Shown here piece after piece: positions 11,739-24,391 of a stretch of 64,000 nucleotides of DNA. Made by a program: the position numbers and the translations under genes. The notes below the pieces were generated by a model. It did not search any database. It saw only the letters and a list, made by a program, of their open reading frames with translations, and had not been told where the DNA came from. This DNA comes from Tetrapyrgos nigripes (Eukaryota > Basidiomycota > Agaricomycetes > Agaricales > Campanellaceae): contig JAACJM010000058.1 in assembly GCA_013368315.1 (NCBI GenBank), positions 62,001 through 126,000 of the forward strand, given 5' to 3'. Every line of letters starts with the position of its first letter. The first letter of the stretch is position 1.

Positions 11739-14700
11739 CAGCTTCTTGACTGAAATCTTCTAGATACATGGCTGCGGAGTCTCCGGACGTCTCTCTAAAC
11801 TAATTGAGTACGAAGAGACAGTCAATCATCAGTTTATGATTGCCGCCTCTACGGATCTTGTGGGACAAATTGAGATATGTCGCGGTGGGATTCCAGGATT
11901 TTGGTACACGTAATTGAAAGTCTTTAGGCAGTCCACTGAGTGACGTTCAAGGAGAAAAACTGAAGCATTATAAGTTGAAGATTCATTCCCGTCTACGACG
12001 AATAGCGTCATATGTCAAAAGCTCCTTGCAGGTTGCTTTCATCTTCTTAGGGGTTTCATCAAGGAAGGCTTTGAGATGGGGTAGCAGAGACACATCCAGA
12101 GTAATAACACCTCGCTTCGGAAGTCATCAAATGGAGATGAAAGACGAGAGGGGTTGAAACAGGTTGAAACCAGCATACCCAAGCGGAAATTTGAAAAGGA
12201 CAAGGGATCCGCCGAAAGTTCCTGATAGGCAGCCAAGACGTCTTGTTATTGGAGGACGGACCCGGTTGAAGACATAAGGCCCCAGGGTAGAGGAATCCAA
12301 GCGGGTACAATGGGTAACCACGAGCCAGTGTCCGAATATCCTGCACGTAACCAAGGACGAGGGGAATAGACCAGAAACCAGAAACCCAGAAACTTACAGC
12401 AGCTTCCGGTACTAGTCAGGATTAGCTGCGCAGTTTGGCTAGGATTTGGCAACGACGAGGACGTCTAAGGGAACTCCGAGATCTCCAGATGCTAGCGAAG
12501 GCAAAGAACGGGGTATATGTACCGGTCTTCCGGATTAAAATTTTCGTTGACACCCTCATCAGCCCACCTTCGCGAGCATGATGGAGAAACGCATGGAGGA
12601 TAGGATAATTGGGCTGGGAGATTACGATCACTCCACTATTCCTGTACGAATTTGGTAGGTGTGATTTGCAATTGAGGAGCCTTGGAAGGAGGTTGTTCGC
12701 TTGTAGCAAGTTGGCTATTCATACGTTGCTGCGTATCGGACAGAGATGAAGTGATGGTAATCGTGGAAGCGCGATGAGTTCATAGAGCCAGGAATAGTGC
12801 AGATACATAGCTATGCATGTTACACGTCGTTTCTTCATGGAGGAAGGGCCGGTATGTGTATCCGAGTCGGCAACAATCCAATAGCGGACAGAAGCTCTTG
12901 TTGGACGTCATCTGGGCGGCTGGCTGTGTCTTTGTGGGTTGCTTTGCCTTGGAATCTGGGCGTCCGAAGGAACAGAGGTGCAGATGATGATGGTTTGGAA
13001 AGAAACTGTTTTGTTGCAGTTATCGGTGTCATCAGCTTTCGGCAATATCCTATCGATTGGTCTACTTCATCGATGAATCCTGCCACTACGTCCGATCTTA
13101 GTCTGGCATTAATGGTCTGGCAGTAGCCTGTGGGACATTTTGATCGTCCGAGAGTCTCTATTTGCCGCAGTGTTCCTTTGTCTTGAATATCCCTCCCAGC
13201 AGCCTCTAGACGCCGAAAAATCGGAGCAATTATGCCACTTCAGCACCTCTAATGCCAGAATGCCAGCTATCCGGGCTCACTGAGCCTCGAGGGTCCGCAA
13301 AGACTTGCAAACATACATATGCTTTTCGAACCTTTCGAATCTAGCAATGAAACGATATTCTCTAGAGTTGTCTCTCGATGCTACTGGTCATCTGCCGGAC
13401 CACATGAATCCTTTTGAATTCGCTATAGCTACAGCAATGAACGTCGATCGATAGACTGGGTTTGAAAAAGTTAATAGTGATATACAGAGGGCGTCAATCT
13501 ATCAACGGACCTCCGCGAACGTGAAGTCTCCTGGGCTTCAAGTTGATTAGTATCTGTGTAATTCTCCGAGATTTCTGGGTCATTCCTCATGTGGAGATCT
13601 TTCTGATAGGTATGTAGACTTTTAGATCCTCAATATTTTCGTTCTGATCTACTAGCCGCCTTGATTAATTCGGCGCTACATTTAACGCTCAAGTGGCTGC
13701 ATCCCAAGAGCCACTTGAGATCTCTCGGCCAAGGCCTATCGGTTCCGCTCGAGATCTTCTCTGCTGACCCTGCAGGTAGAGGTCGTCAACAGACTTCAAG
13801 CTGTCAATCACTGTAGCCACCTTTCAATCATTGGAGATACAGCTCTGCTAGATTTCCGGGTGCGATACGTTTTGATACGAGCTTCGGTCCACTGACTTCA
13901 GAACAACAAGCAAGCCGTTTATCTATTCTTATGATCAACATTCCTGGGACACCAGCGTTGTCACATTCGCGAAGACCTGACGTCGAGGAATTGAAGTTTA
14001 CGGAATTTCTTCTGTCTTCATTGGCATGCAGGTGTTCAAAAATTTATCAAGAGACCTAGAGAAGTCTTCTTTGTACACTGTCAATTGCATTGGGATCTCA
14101 CGGTTTCACACCCCGTAGAACTTTATTTTGCTGTTGAAATCAGAAGGATTCAGAGACGAATACTCATGAATTACACTTCCTAATCTTGAGGAGGTTCAAC
14201 CTAATGACGCCTGCGAACATTCATCACCCGACTGTACACCGTCGTCATTGCCCGTACGGGGTGACATCTTCACTGCCAATGTCGCTTAGAAATGTCCTCG
14301 GGTTTCTGGAATCTCCACGTTCGAAGGCGTTGATGTCCACCGCGCCATGGGCATAGTGGGAACGCACCGGCGATCTTTGCAAGGTCCAGTAAATTGGCTT
14401 CAGGAACATGGTCTTTATACTTCTTTATAGTCATTGGAAGTCTCCATATACATACAACATAGTCAGGCTGACTCGTTATGTTCGCCCAATAGCCTCCCAG
14501 GTTAAAGGAATTGAGTCCGAAGTCAAATGTCGAAGACCCCAGTTTCTTTCCTACCATTGCAAGCCAGAGACGATCCGCCACTGGGTCAAGGATGATTAGT
14601 ATAAGAATGACAGTTCTCAGGTAAATTGGCTAGATATCCACGCTGGGCAACATCACATTGTCAACTGAGGAGGCATTAGAAGATGCGCGTTCATTTGCAG

Positions 14701-15684
14701 CACGATAGTGGACGGAGTTTACCGAAGATACTAGTAGCTGTCTGGGTAGAGCCGCAACGACTCGTCTCGACTGTGGATAGCCAGACCAGGGACCGGAAGA
14801 GTTGAAATAAGTGATCGCAGGCCTTAAATCACTCACTCAGAATCAGACAAGGTTGAGACAAGGAGACTCGGGGCCGAGGGAGTGAAGAAGCAAAATGACT
14901 GGAAGCAGTAGACTCGCATAAATTCTACGGACACACGTCCTTTCTCATACGATCTACTTCACTCGAGGCTCTGTCAGTGTAATGTTTTGGCTCTACTAAT
15001 AGTCACTAGTCACTAGTGCAAGGCGCATGTAAGGCAAAGGCCATATTAGTTGCGAGTAGATTGGGCGGGAATGCAAGAGCGCAAGCCAACTCCCGTGGAC
15101 ATGAAGAACCAAACATTTCATTCCTGAAGCTAGCTAAATATACGTGAGTATAACCTTGCTTCGAGAAAAGGCACATGAAAGACGTATATGAAAAGGCCCC
15201 GTTGTAGATGACACTGTTCCACGGATGGAAGATGTCAAGTCTTTGTCATAGGATGGCAATGAAGATGCCTCAGATAATAGAGTGATGGTCTATGTCTACA
15301 GGAAACAGAACCAGACAATATCATTATGTAGTAGCAGACAAGGTTGTAGAATAAAGCCATTTCTGCGGTAGTTGGGCCCAATCAGTGGAGACGGTGTAGA
15401 GAAGATATAGACATGTCACTCAAAGTATAAGAAGCCAATACAACACCAGTGGGAAGAGAGAGGATGTTGGGTGGCATTGATCTGATGTGGTATGATGAGT
15501 ATACGCGAGCAGACACAAATGCATGCCTATACAGGAACATGGAAGGACGAAGTAACGGCCATTCGGAAGATGTTTTCGTAGTTGCTGGCCATATTTAGCG
15601 GACTGCTCCGAAGGCCCGACGGGCCAAGCCCAATCGCTTGCTGACGGCAACATAGAAATCTTGTAAAGGTATCCCGTCCTGCAC

Positions 15685-15741
15685 AGGATAACAAGTGAGA
15701 CGGCTGTCAAAATCGGAATTCAGGTTAGACACACCATTGTC
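15685..15741 (+). repeat. short diverged direct duplication (partner 16327-16379)
   Basis: AGGATAACAAG, then CTGTCAAA, then a TCAGG-TAGAC-CACCATTGTC block occur in the same order and orientation here and at 16327-16379, with scattered differences. The copies are about 640 bp apart. No inverted ends or target duplication were seen, so the origin is unclear. Confidence 0.6.
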
Positions 15742-16984
15742 GATACTGGTCGTCTCCGCCAACTCTAGAGCATCAGCTCAGCTATTTCTTTCATAACTCA
15801 TCGACAGCCCAAGAACATTCTAGAAGACATTGGCGTCAATTCTGGGCGTTTGTCATGTCCCACTGCGTCTCCGTTGCCGTCCCGTGACAAAAGACACATT
15901 ACCCCACCCTCCACTGCCTTCAAAGGTCCACGACTTTCCACAGAAAACGGATTGGGCCCGGACAAGGTCATGAAACGAAACTATCTCCGCGACGTTTGAC
16001 CCTTAGTGGGGATATTCTGCCTAGACAAAGGCGTGTCAACAGAAAACGAAGCAAAAAAGAGGTCAGCACATACAACTGCACTTGGATATTCGAGGCGTTG
16101 ACTGTGAAGTGCTACAGTGACCACATGTGGGCGGAAGTAGGCGAAAACAAGTTTACATACCGGGATCACTGGAAGGACGTTGAAGACCTGCGTCTGGCGG
16201 TAGCTCTCTCGGCCGTAACTCGACAGGCTGTTCCTCCAAAGCCTAACGGCTTAGATTATAAGAGCTTGCTACGGTGCAGATCTGAGGATAGGCCATCGAC
16301 ATGGTGCAAACACCCGAACCAAAAATAGGATAACAAGATGGACTGTCAAAGCTGAAGTCAGGCTAGACGCACCATTGTCACCAGATTGTGAAAAATGTCC
16401 GACTCGTCCTCTCCACCGACTCTAACTTCAGAGACTTCTTTTCCCAACTTCAGCCTCTTGAAGACCGGAAGAAACTGACTAAAATTCTGAAAGAAAGGTG
16501 TAGCAGGGCGGTATCCAAGTCTGACTACTGGTGCAAAAATTTTTTTGGGTCATTTTGCTGTTTTACTTTCAGCCAAGTTGTAGAGACTCACCTATATGGC
16601 TCAAAAAAGGCAGAAGAGGGCCATTTACACCATGACGGCTACCCAGACATGTCGACCAAAAACGTGTCCCGTAATGCACCAGTCCATAGACAATTGTGGT
16701 ACATCATATCGACATCCTTTTAGCAGCTGGGATAGAAGGTATAGCATTTGCAAGCTGATTTGGGAGAGGACCCTTGGAGAACATGACGGAAAAAGATTGG
16801 ATAATGATTCGGAAGAAGAGACACAGACGTGAGAACGTGAAACATTTCAAACAAAACGACTACTTCTTCGACCACCATTTTTAAAAACTGAGCTCCTAAG
16901 GTGAGAGCTTCGCCTGGGTATTGTTTTGTTGTAAAACTGAAGCACAGGTCAAGGGAAGAAGAAGGAGCTACGTGTAATACGACT

Positions 16985-18625
16985 ATGACAATAATTTTAT
17001 GCGACCAATGCGGTCGGACATTTGTTCCAACTCTCCAGGACGAAAACCGACTCAAATGCGACATGCAGGACGAGCTACGCGAACGTTTCTTGCCCACGGA
17101 CACCGAGTCCTCCCAGATTATCGAAGACATCCGTCAGCTCGACGGTGAAATAACCCAATACAACTTGGAAATCGATCGGCTCCGTGAGACACTTGGCACT
17201 CTAGAGAAGCGACGAGACATCCTCCTGCGAGCGAAGGAGACACGTCAGGCCTTGTTCTCTCCTATCAGGAAACTTCCTCCGGAAGTCCTAGGGGAGATAT
17301 TATCTTTGTGCGCTCATTTGCCCGAACGGAATGCACGAGAGATCGTTTCGCTACATGACAGAGGATATAAACGCCCTCTTGCTTCCCTGTCTTTGCCGAT
17401 TCTCAGTGTTGCTCGCACCTGCAGACTTTGGAGGGATATCTGCCTAGAGAAGCCAGATTTCTGGACAGACATCGTTTTCCATTTCGACTCGATGTATGAG
17501 ACCTCATACTCACAAGCCAATATCGACGCCTTAACCTCCTTATTGCGGCGATATTTAGGCCACTCCAACTCACTGCCGTTAAACGTCAACTTCCATGCTC
17601 TCGGGCCCTATGGCACGGACTGGGACTGGGACTCGCCCACAGATTTTCATGAGCTTTGTTCCCAAGTTCTTGTAGTTCTCCTGGAAGAGTCCCAGAGATG
17701 GCAGTCCGTAGTCCTTGCCATAGATTCCGAGCTCTTTGCCCTCGAACTCTTCCCTCACGAAGGGGTATCGGAGTTGATTGAGTGCTTTTCGCAGACACCA
17801 TCATCGTCATTTCCCCGTCTTGAAAGTTTTGTAGTGGTCGATCAGTCACTAGCCTGGCAATCATCGTTTGTCAGATACTTTTCCGCCGCGCCTATTCGCA
17901 ACCTACTTATCCCATCCTATTCAGACAACTTGTTGGACACACTGAGTGAAGCGCATTCGTTGATAGATGTGACTTCGCTCACTGTGAGCCAATTCGACAA
18001 TGCATGTTGCAGTATACTGGAACATTGCCCCAATTTGGAACGTCTCAACATTCTTAACTGTCTTATCGTCGAGGAGGAATGGGCTATTCACACATGCCCT
18101 AAACTTGCCAATCTGGAAGTGTCTTTGAGCGACGGGGAACCTCATTCAAACGTAACGGATCTATTTGAGGTCCTCAACCTCCCTTCTGTCCTGTCTCGAG
18201 GTGACAGGAAGGCCTATGGACGATTCCATTTTGCCTCCTAGACGCTGGGAACAGCTTTTTTTCTCCCATATGCTACATCGCTCATCTTGTCCCCTTCGAA
18301 GACTCTCCATCTGCGGCATCACCTTGTCTCTCGATGACATACGTGATACGCTGAGTCTTACGCCGGACTCACTCATCTGACGTTGAAGAATATTCACAGA
18401 GATGACAACCTCGACCTTATCCATGACTTAATGTTACTCCTTGAACTCAACTCTCCGATCCTTGTATCAAATCTCATTCACTTAGATGTTCAGCATACGG
18501 ACGAGGTAGCACGGCTCGGCTTGCAAGCCACACGCAACTCGTCGGAACTTGTAGCAGCGGTTTGCGATATGCTCCAGTCTCGTGTACTTCGGGGTGTCGA
18601 TGTGGATGAAGGCCAGGGTTTATAA
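16985..18625 (+). pseudogene. F-box/LRR gene with N-terminal CxxC, frameshifted near the 3' end
   Basis: The main frame runs from ATG 16985 to a stop at 18241 (418 codons). An earlier in-frame ATG at 16901 exists, but MTIILCDQCGRTF aligns with the start of the related minus-strand relic at 24391, so 16985 is preferred. Order: CxxC knuckle, coiled coil (IRQLDGEITQYNLEIDRLRE), F-box (IRKLPPEVLGEILSLCAHLP), the TCRLWRDICLEKPDFW block, then LRRs. LRR-like coding continues after the stop in other frames: GRPMDDSILPPRRWEQLFF from about 18205, then LTHLTLKNIHRDDN from about 18368 to 18625. Two frameshifts are therefore needed. No GT-AG intron explains them well. Either a recent pseudogene or two sequence errors. 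Confidence 0.72.
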
Positions 18626-20227
18626 TACTTCAGCTTACGTGTCCCAAAAGCTGGTGAAACTCCTGCCGTCGATGTTATGAATCGGTTCAGTGCCCTTGTT
18701 GAATATCCTAGTCGCCGTTTTACTGTCACTTTTGAATAATCCTCCTGGTGTGATGATCTATGCCAGTAGTGTTGTTATCTTATAATGATTATCTTGGTGC
18801 AATTTGGGCCTTGCTAACACTCCTCGTTAATAGCTTTGCATAGTTATTCGGAGTGTCCTACATGAATATAACTTTTAGGGCTGAATCATGCGTCCTAGGG
18901 ACATGATGGAAATTTCATACGTCAACGGTGATACCCACCAATCCACAGCTTTACATTCTGATTCTTCAAAAGTCTCCTTCCGCTTCCGCTCCTCTCAGTC
19001 TTTTTGCATGGGCAATATCAGGTGATACGTCCCTAGATCATCCTGCCAGTGGACAGTGTTTTCAGTTGGCATTCCAATAGCGGATTTCCGTCCGGAGGCG
19101 TGAGAAACTGGGGTTTTGGGGTTGCGAAGTTCGCCTTCACTGTCGGATCCGGATCCTATTGCCATCACAGAGTCTTCAGCCTCTGAATTGACCAGAGTAG
19201 GATGTCCCCGGCCGGCTAACATGTCAAAGTTCACTTCGACCGAACCAGTGATGTTCATTCGTCTTTTGAACCTTGGTCGATTGTTGCAGCTGTGTGGAGT
19301 ACTAGTATAGAATAGGTAGACAGTCGTTCACAACGCACCGTTTTGATTGATATTCTCCCGGTGATCTACTGTAGACTCGTACTCTCCAGCCTTCTTTAAC
19401 TCGATTCAGAGCCTGCCTAGCTTGACGCGATTTTGCACTATCGTGAAGTTGGTTCAGATTGCTATCTGTGGAATTTTAACTATGCCCAAAGCTTGTGAGT
19501 CTGGAATGGATTTGAATTCGGAGTCTAAAGGACCCAAGCCACCTTAAAGAGTTCTGACCGTGGATTGCTGTGCTTGTTGGAGGAGGGATAGGCGAATGCT
19601 CACGGACTCCCAAAGCTTCAATTCCAGTTTGATGAGCGTAGCACCGGGAACCAGCGGTACGCGCTGTGTGGGCCAAGTTCAAGCCACCTGCTTGCGTCTG
19701 GAATAAATCGACTGGGACTACATACCTTGTGTTAAAAGTGCTCGCAGCAGGCTTTTATGTTCTCTTTCGGTGTAGAAAACTCTACAGAAAACGGAGTTCT
19801 TCCTCAGTCCTGTGCTTGTTCATGAACTGTTAGTTGAAGAGCTTTGAGAATTTCGTTCACTCAGGCTGTCGATTGATGAACGATTAAGTTCGAAACGGCT
19901 TTAGATCATCATCAAGAGCACTGTCATGATACATACACCCATAGTGGGTATCGTCAGTCTGGTTTCATGAGACTACTGTCATCGTAGAAAAATCGAGTTG
20001 AACGCAAAGACGGTCTGCGCCGTTGTGTGCAGGAAATCGAAGAATACTAGACGATCAAGTTGGATAGCAACCTAGTGTGGAGAGGTGGGCCAAGAACTTG
20101 TGAAATAGCTTCAGCTATAATAGTGCTATATGCATATCCTCGATCGACATCATGAATCAGATTCTTTACAACGGGTTGATTGACTTTGCAAACTCGCATC
20201 CTTCCATCCGTCTAATAAACTCAGCGT
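18626..20227. other. intergenic with one unplaced minus-strand ORF
   Basis: A minus-strand ORF at 18995-19258 (87 codons) reads acidic and serine-rich (MAIGSGSDSEGELRNPKTP) and could be a 3' exon, but no upstream exon was found with confidence. Another at 19476-19682 lacks convincing features. Nothing else seen. Confidence 0.4.
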
Positions 20228-21634
20228 TCACCCAACTATATGCAGAAGACCTCGAGAAGGATCAAGCGACCAGCCACTACCAAAACCAACGCCAGCACCA
20301 AAATAGTCGTTGGACTCGACGCCGGACTTGATGTAAGTCGAGTGGGCTGCATTACCATTCGCCGCGATGTTGCTATTGGAAGCACCGGATTTTGTACCCG
20401 GAACTGCACCTTGGACTGGTGAAGATGCTGGACTGGGCACAATGCCAACCAGCTGAATTGAAGAAACAGGATCCCAAGAAAGATTTTGAATGGGACTCTC
20501 AGTTTCTGCACTGTGGGTTGCGCAAGTGCAGCGGCAACAGGTGCGCACTGTGTCTGAGCGGCCATAACCCCTGGACCCGTCGTTGTATCCGTAGTAAGAC
20601 CAGCCGTCGCTGAGAAAATTAAAGGCGGATTGGGACTGAAGAGACGTCGCTCGCTGTTACTAGCCTCCGAATCGGGAATGTCGATCTGGTATTCGACATT
20701 GGGATCGTCTGGTACTAGCTGAGGAGGCTGCAGTGGCGCTTGCTGAATAAGTGACTGATCGTATCTGTTCTTGTCTGGCGTACTTCCATTGTCGGAGATC
20801 ACATCATGCTGGGCTGTTGAACTTTCGGTCTCATTATTGCCATCAACGTTGTACAAACTTGCATCTATATGGAACGATCTAGTGACCAGGCCAACACTGA
20901 GAGAGCACGCAAGATAGCTTGAAGAGGTAGACGCCATTGAGATCACTCACTGCCATGGGATCCACCAACAAGACCAGCGACATTCGGTGCTTGATCATCC
21001 ACCCGCACTCCTAGACCATGTTCTCGTCGATATTTCTCGGCTTCGAGGTCAAAAAAATCAGAATTTCTTTGATAATATTTTTTCTAGCTACTCTGGAAAT
21101 GGTGTTTCGCCCACTTGAAAAGCCTTAGTGATCTCGATATGATCTTAGCACGTCAGACAGATAATTACGGATTCACTCGATGTTGACAACAATCTCCAAG
21201 GCGTTCGACCGCGACCGCGACCGGAGACAGACCTTGCGAGGAAATGAATGAAGTTCTGATCGTCGTCCTTGCTGAAGATTTGGAGTCGTGTGCCAGGAGC
21301 ATAAAGCGCTGAAGCTCGAATGCCACTGGGCAACTGCCCAAGTCGACGGGTTTCTGAAACCCATTTGTTGATTTTTGGATTGTATTTTGCATAATATTGT
21401 CGCCACGATCTGGGGGAGCGTCCAGTCTTGTTCTGAAAGAAAATACATCAGTTTACATGTTGATTGCACTGGACGACGATCGCTGAATTATAGCTGGTTG
21501 TGATTACTCACCTGGTTTTCAAACTCTGCGAAACTTTTCAAGGAATCGCTGTACGACCCCTTGATAGGATTCTGCGCTATGTAATTGACGAGCTTCTTGA
21601 CTTCATCATCACTGTAGAATCGTCGGTATGGCAT
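20228..21634 (-). CDS. protein with two Rap1-type Myb-like repeats
   Basis: Five exons (21512-21634, 21169-21432, 20951-21083, 20512-20864, 20228-20452) join in phase to 365 residues. Repeat 1 (about residues 5-65) starts RRFYSDDEVKKLVNYIAQNP and continues FAEFENQ / NKTGRSPRSWRQYYAKYNP. Acidic start, central Trp and final Tyr-basic helix resemble the Myb domain of the telomere protein Rap1. Repeat 2 starts IFSKDDDQNFIHFLAR and ends KKYYQRNSDFFDLEAEKY. Its expected central Trp lies in intron 2 of this model, where the codon is TAG (21084-21086), so repeat 2 may be shortened or the gene damaged. The tail is Pro/Gln/Ser/Ala-rich. Exon 1 and intron 1 are firm, later splices tentative. A CpG-eroded copy lies at 35549-36139. 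Confidence 0.6.
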
Positions 21635-22316
21635 TTCTTTGCAAGATTATGAGGAGCAAGAGAGGAGAACTCGGTGTGAACGCAAGCAAGGTTGGGCGCT
21701 TCAGAATGCAAAGGCGTTTGAATTAAACTGGGACAAACATTGTAACCTCACAGGCGATTAATTTCTCAGGCCAGAAATCTCCGCATTTGTGATACCAATC
21801 CAGTACTGAAGGAAAGGAATAAGTATGCATTAATAAGGCTTGGAGAAGGGCTCAATACCAGGTTGATATATGCCAGGTGCATCGACCTAAGGGGGCAATA
21901 GGGCGGACTTCCCAATTCCGTTCATACGGCGCTATATACTGTAAAGATAGGCATGGAAACTGAGGACATGTTACGAGGTTTACAGCTACTACTAACCAAG
22001 CCCAAGAATTTGGAAAATTTACATCAAAAATACAATTCTACTAGCGAGCTGCGAAAAGCCACCTTACAAGTTGAAGCAACGCAACCCTCGCCCTAGCGTA
22101 CGAATAATCACCACCCTACTAATGGGAGTAAGTAATACCAGCCAAAATTCGTACCGAGACTGTTTCTCACAGCGACTTCGATGATGGCAGCATCTACGGC
22201 ATACAGACTGAGCATATTCCGTCGGCGATGGTAGGTATGATGACATGACCGTTATGGCTAGTGACGCCAGGAAAATGACACGTCGTGACAGACTGCAAGC
22301 GCAAACGGAATTGCTG
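21635..22316. other. upstream region of the Rap1-like gene
   Basis: Sequence just upstream of ATG 21634 (GCAAGATTATGAGGAG) is shared with the second copy at 36150, so the duplication included the 5' untranslated region. Further out, no gene or repeat was recognised. Confidence 0.45.
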
Positions 22317-22679
22317 CTAATATTGTTGACTCTGTAAAATGAACGGTTGCTTATTCCCTGCCACTGCAAGGGTGTTCGAAGTTGGCTGTATAGGCCTTGC
22401 AGTTGACCGTCGTGACGTACTAGAACCAGCTGTTTGCGAAATGGCGGTGGGATGAACAGTGTTTGTTAAAGCAGGTGCAGCGGGTGCAGCGGGACTGCCT
22501 GCAGGTTTTGGCCTGAAAGTGTTGGGAGTTGGCACGGCGGGGGCAGGTCGATCAGTGGTGGCCCTGGTGGTAGGATTCACATCCGGCTCCGGCGGAGGTC
22601 CTCGACTCTCTGCATCTTGAACAAGTAGGGCGTCGACGTCCATATCATCAGGTTCGGGATCGCTGTATATCCTCCCCAT
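22317..22679 (-). CDS. small proline/alanine/threonine-rich hypothetical protein
   Basis: An uninterrupted ORF of 120 residues starts at ATG 22679 (MGRIYSDPEPDDMDVDALL). An acidic head is followed by a disordered Pro/Ala/Thr/Ser-rich region. No domain is recognised. An AG sits just before the start codon, so it could be the last exon of a longer transcript. It lies directly downstream of the F-box relic at 22753-24391. Composition and length suggest coding, but chance is possible. Confidence 0.35.
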   Translation of the reverse strand: MGRIYSDPEPDDMDVDALLVQDAESRGPPPEPDVNPTTRATTDRPAPAVPTPNTFRPKPAGSPAAPAAPALTNTVHPTAISQTAGSSTSRRSTARPIQPTSNTLAVAGNKQPFILQSQQY

Positions 22680-22752
22680 TGTCTGAATTCGGGATAGTGA
22701 CCATTGAAATCCAATCAGTGAAAAGAAATCAATGACTAGCCATTCCGGAGGC

Positions 22753-24391
22753 TCACCTTCTTGATCGTTCACATTCCAAGCAGCTCTGGCTGTTTAAATT
22801 AATGTAAAATATCCATACCAAAGACAAAGTCTCCGGGTCAAGGGTATAGTTCCGGTCCTTGGTGGTGGAAATCTCGAGGTGCTCTAGGTGATAGAGCATA
22901 AATGTCGACGTCGCTCCACCTCCAGATGTCGGCGTATCAACTTTGGTCAAGTTGATAAACCCAATCACGGATCGTACCAACTGACCGGTCAGTCCATTAC
23001 TGGGATTATGGACATCTCGGAGCGTCAGATGCGTGAGGTAGGGCGTTGCCTGTAACAGATCACGGAGGTCAGAGAGAGTTTTTCGTCCCTGAAAAGGAAA
23101 GTCTCTTCAACGAGATGCGAGGCGCAGTAGCGAACTGGTCCATGAACCATACTGCCAGTGGATCAGTCACCGTCACGACCTTTGGAGCCCGACAAGACAA
23201 GCTCGGCTAGGGAAGGTGTGTCGAGGACTTCGAGTAAGGAGAAGTCATCAGACTCCGGGCATGAAAGCATCCAGATGGGTAATATTTGGCCCGAGAGTTT
23301 TGGGGACGTTAGCGTAGTGATTGCCCATCTTGTAGTTGAGAATACTAAGATGGGAGTCGGGAAATCTTTCGAAATGCTTTTATACGAGTTTTTCGAAATC
23401 GCGAACAGTGAGAGAGGCGACCGGTGAGACCAGAAGACATGTCATATAAACAGATTTGGATTGAACCTTGGACAAACAAGTCGACGAATGGGTGACTAGA
23501 AAAAGTAGTCATGATTGAATGTGCTGTTCCATCGCCTGGAATATGACGTATATGTATTCCAAGTGTCTTAAAGCGAAAGACGCCCAACCCGAGGCGGGGA
23601 AATGGGAAGGCTGGGTCAACACCCTGGTCCATTTGCTCGGAGTCCCTTTTGTCCTTCACGCAGCGCCTCGACTGCGAGAGAAGCTGAACGCCATCTGGAC
23701 GCCTCGGAGAGAAGAATTGTGAGGATTTCCCATAAGAGACTGGTAAACACCAATCGCTCTCGTCTCTGGTGCTCTTTGTCGTCGGCAATGTCTGCATCCA
23801 ATTCTTCGTACATATCTTCCATAACCCGAGTGCCAATTGATCCAATTATGCAAGTCGATGGTAAGTGGGGAGGATTTGGAGTAGGATAGATATTGACGGA
23901 GTGGAGAGGCCAGTAACAGATCTCAGAATTCCTTGATAGATACTTGTTGTCGTACAAAGAGTCGAACCGAAGAATAATGTGGGACCAAAAATCTGGCCTG
24001 CTGGGAGATATCGCGAAAAAGACGGCAAGTATAGGGGATATTGAGAATTGGGAGAGACACGTAAGAGACTGGTTTGGGATCCCTGCGGTGAAGTGAAAAG
24101 CCCTCGGATCCTGCTGGGACAGTTAGAATGGCATTGCAGGAGAATATCTTGGCCAGAACCTTACGTGCAGGAGAAAGTGAAGCTTGCCGAACATATTTCT
24201 CCTGTGCAAGCACATCTCGGTCCTTCTCCAGCATGAAGAGAGACTGCCGAAGGTGATCTATTTCGCGGAGTATCTCCGTGTTCAGTCGCTCGAGGTCGGA
24301 GACTTGGGAGATTGTTAAGCTTGGCCAGAAGATCACTGCAACGGAATGTACGACTACACTCAGTGCACAGCGGTATCTCTGACGTGGTCAT
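22753..24391 (-). pseudogene. F-box/LRR pseudogene, sister of the gene at 16985
   Basis: It starts MTTSEIPLCTECSRTF, with the same CxxC-RTF head as the plus-strand gene at 16985. The coiled coil (LERLNTEILREIDHLRQS) and F-box region (SPARKVLAKIFSC, YVSLPILNIPYTCRLFRDI) follow in a second frame. After about 23970 the frame changes again (LYDNKYLSRNSEICYW, then LLSEASRWRSASLAVEAL). The 3' LRR part (YLTHLTLRDVHNPSNGL, TFMLYHLEHLEISTTKD) needs another change and ends at 22753. At least three frame changes with no matching intro sites mark it as decayed. The region it corresponds to in the plus-strand gene is essentially full length. Confidence 0.72.

Larger units (their letters stand above)
10726..16984. 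other. gene-poor 6.3-kb region
   Basis: No gene with a recognisable domain was found. Minus-strand ORFs of 60-103 codons occur at 11508-12709 and 14270-14581. The latter reads DRLWLAMVGKKLGSSTFDFG and is unrecognised. Plus-strand ORFs occur at 12797-13126, 15996-16328 and 16388-16723. None has clear homology to me and most lack a good splice context. The exon pair at 11180-11738 and the duplicated block at 15685/16327 are listed separately. The region may contain decayed genes. Confidence 0.45.

Noticed and set aside
14270..14581. 103-codon minus-strand ORF
   Set aside because: No domain, splice context or neighbouring exon; left as unexplained rather than called a gene.
16901..16984. Upstream in-frame start of the F-box gene
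   Set aside because: The sister relic begins at the position matching 16985; the extra 28 residues have no counterpart.
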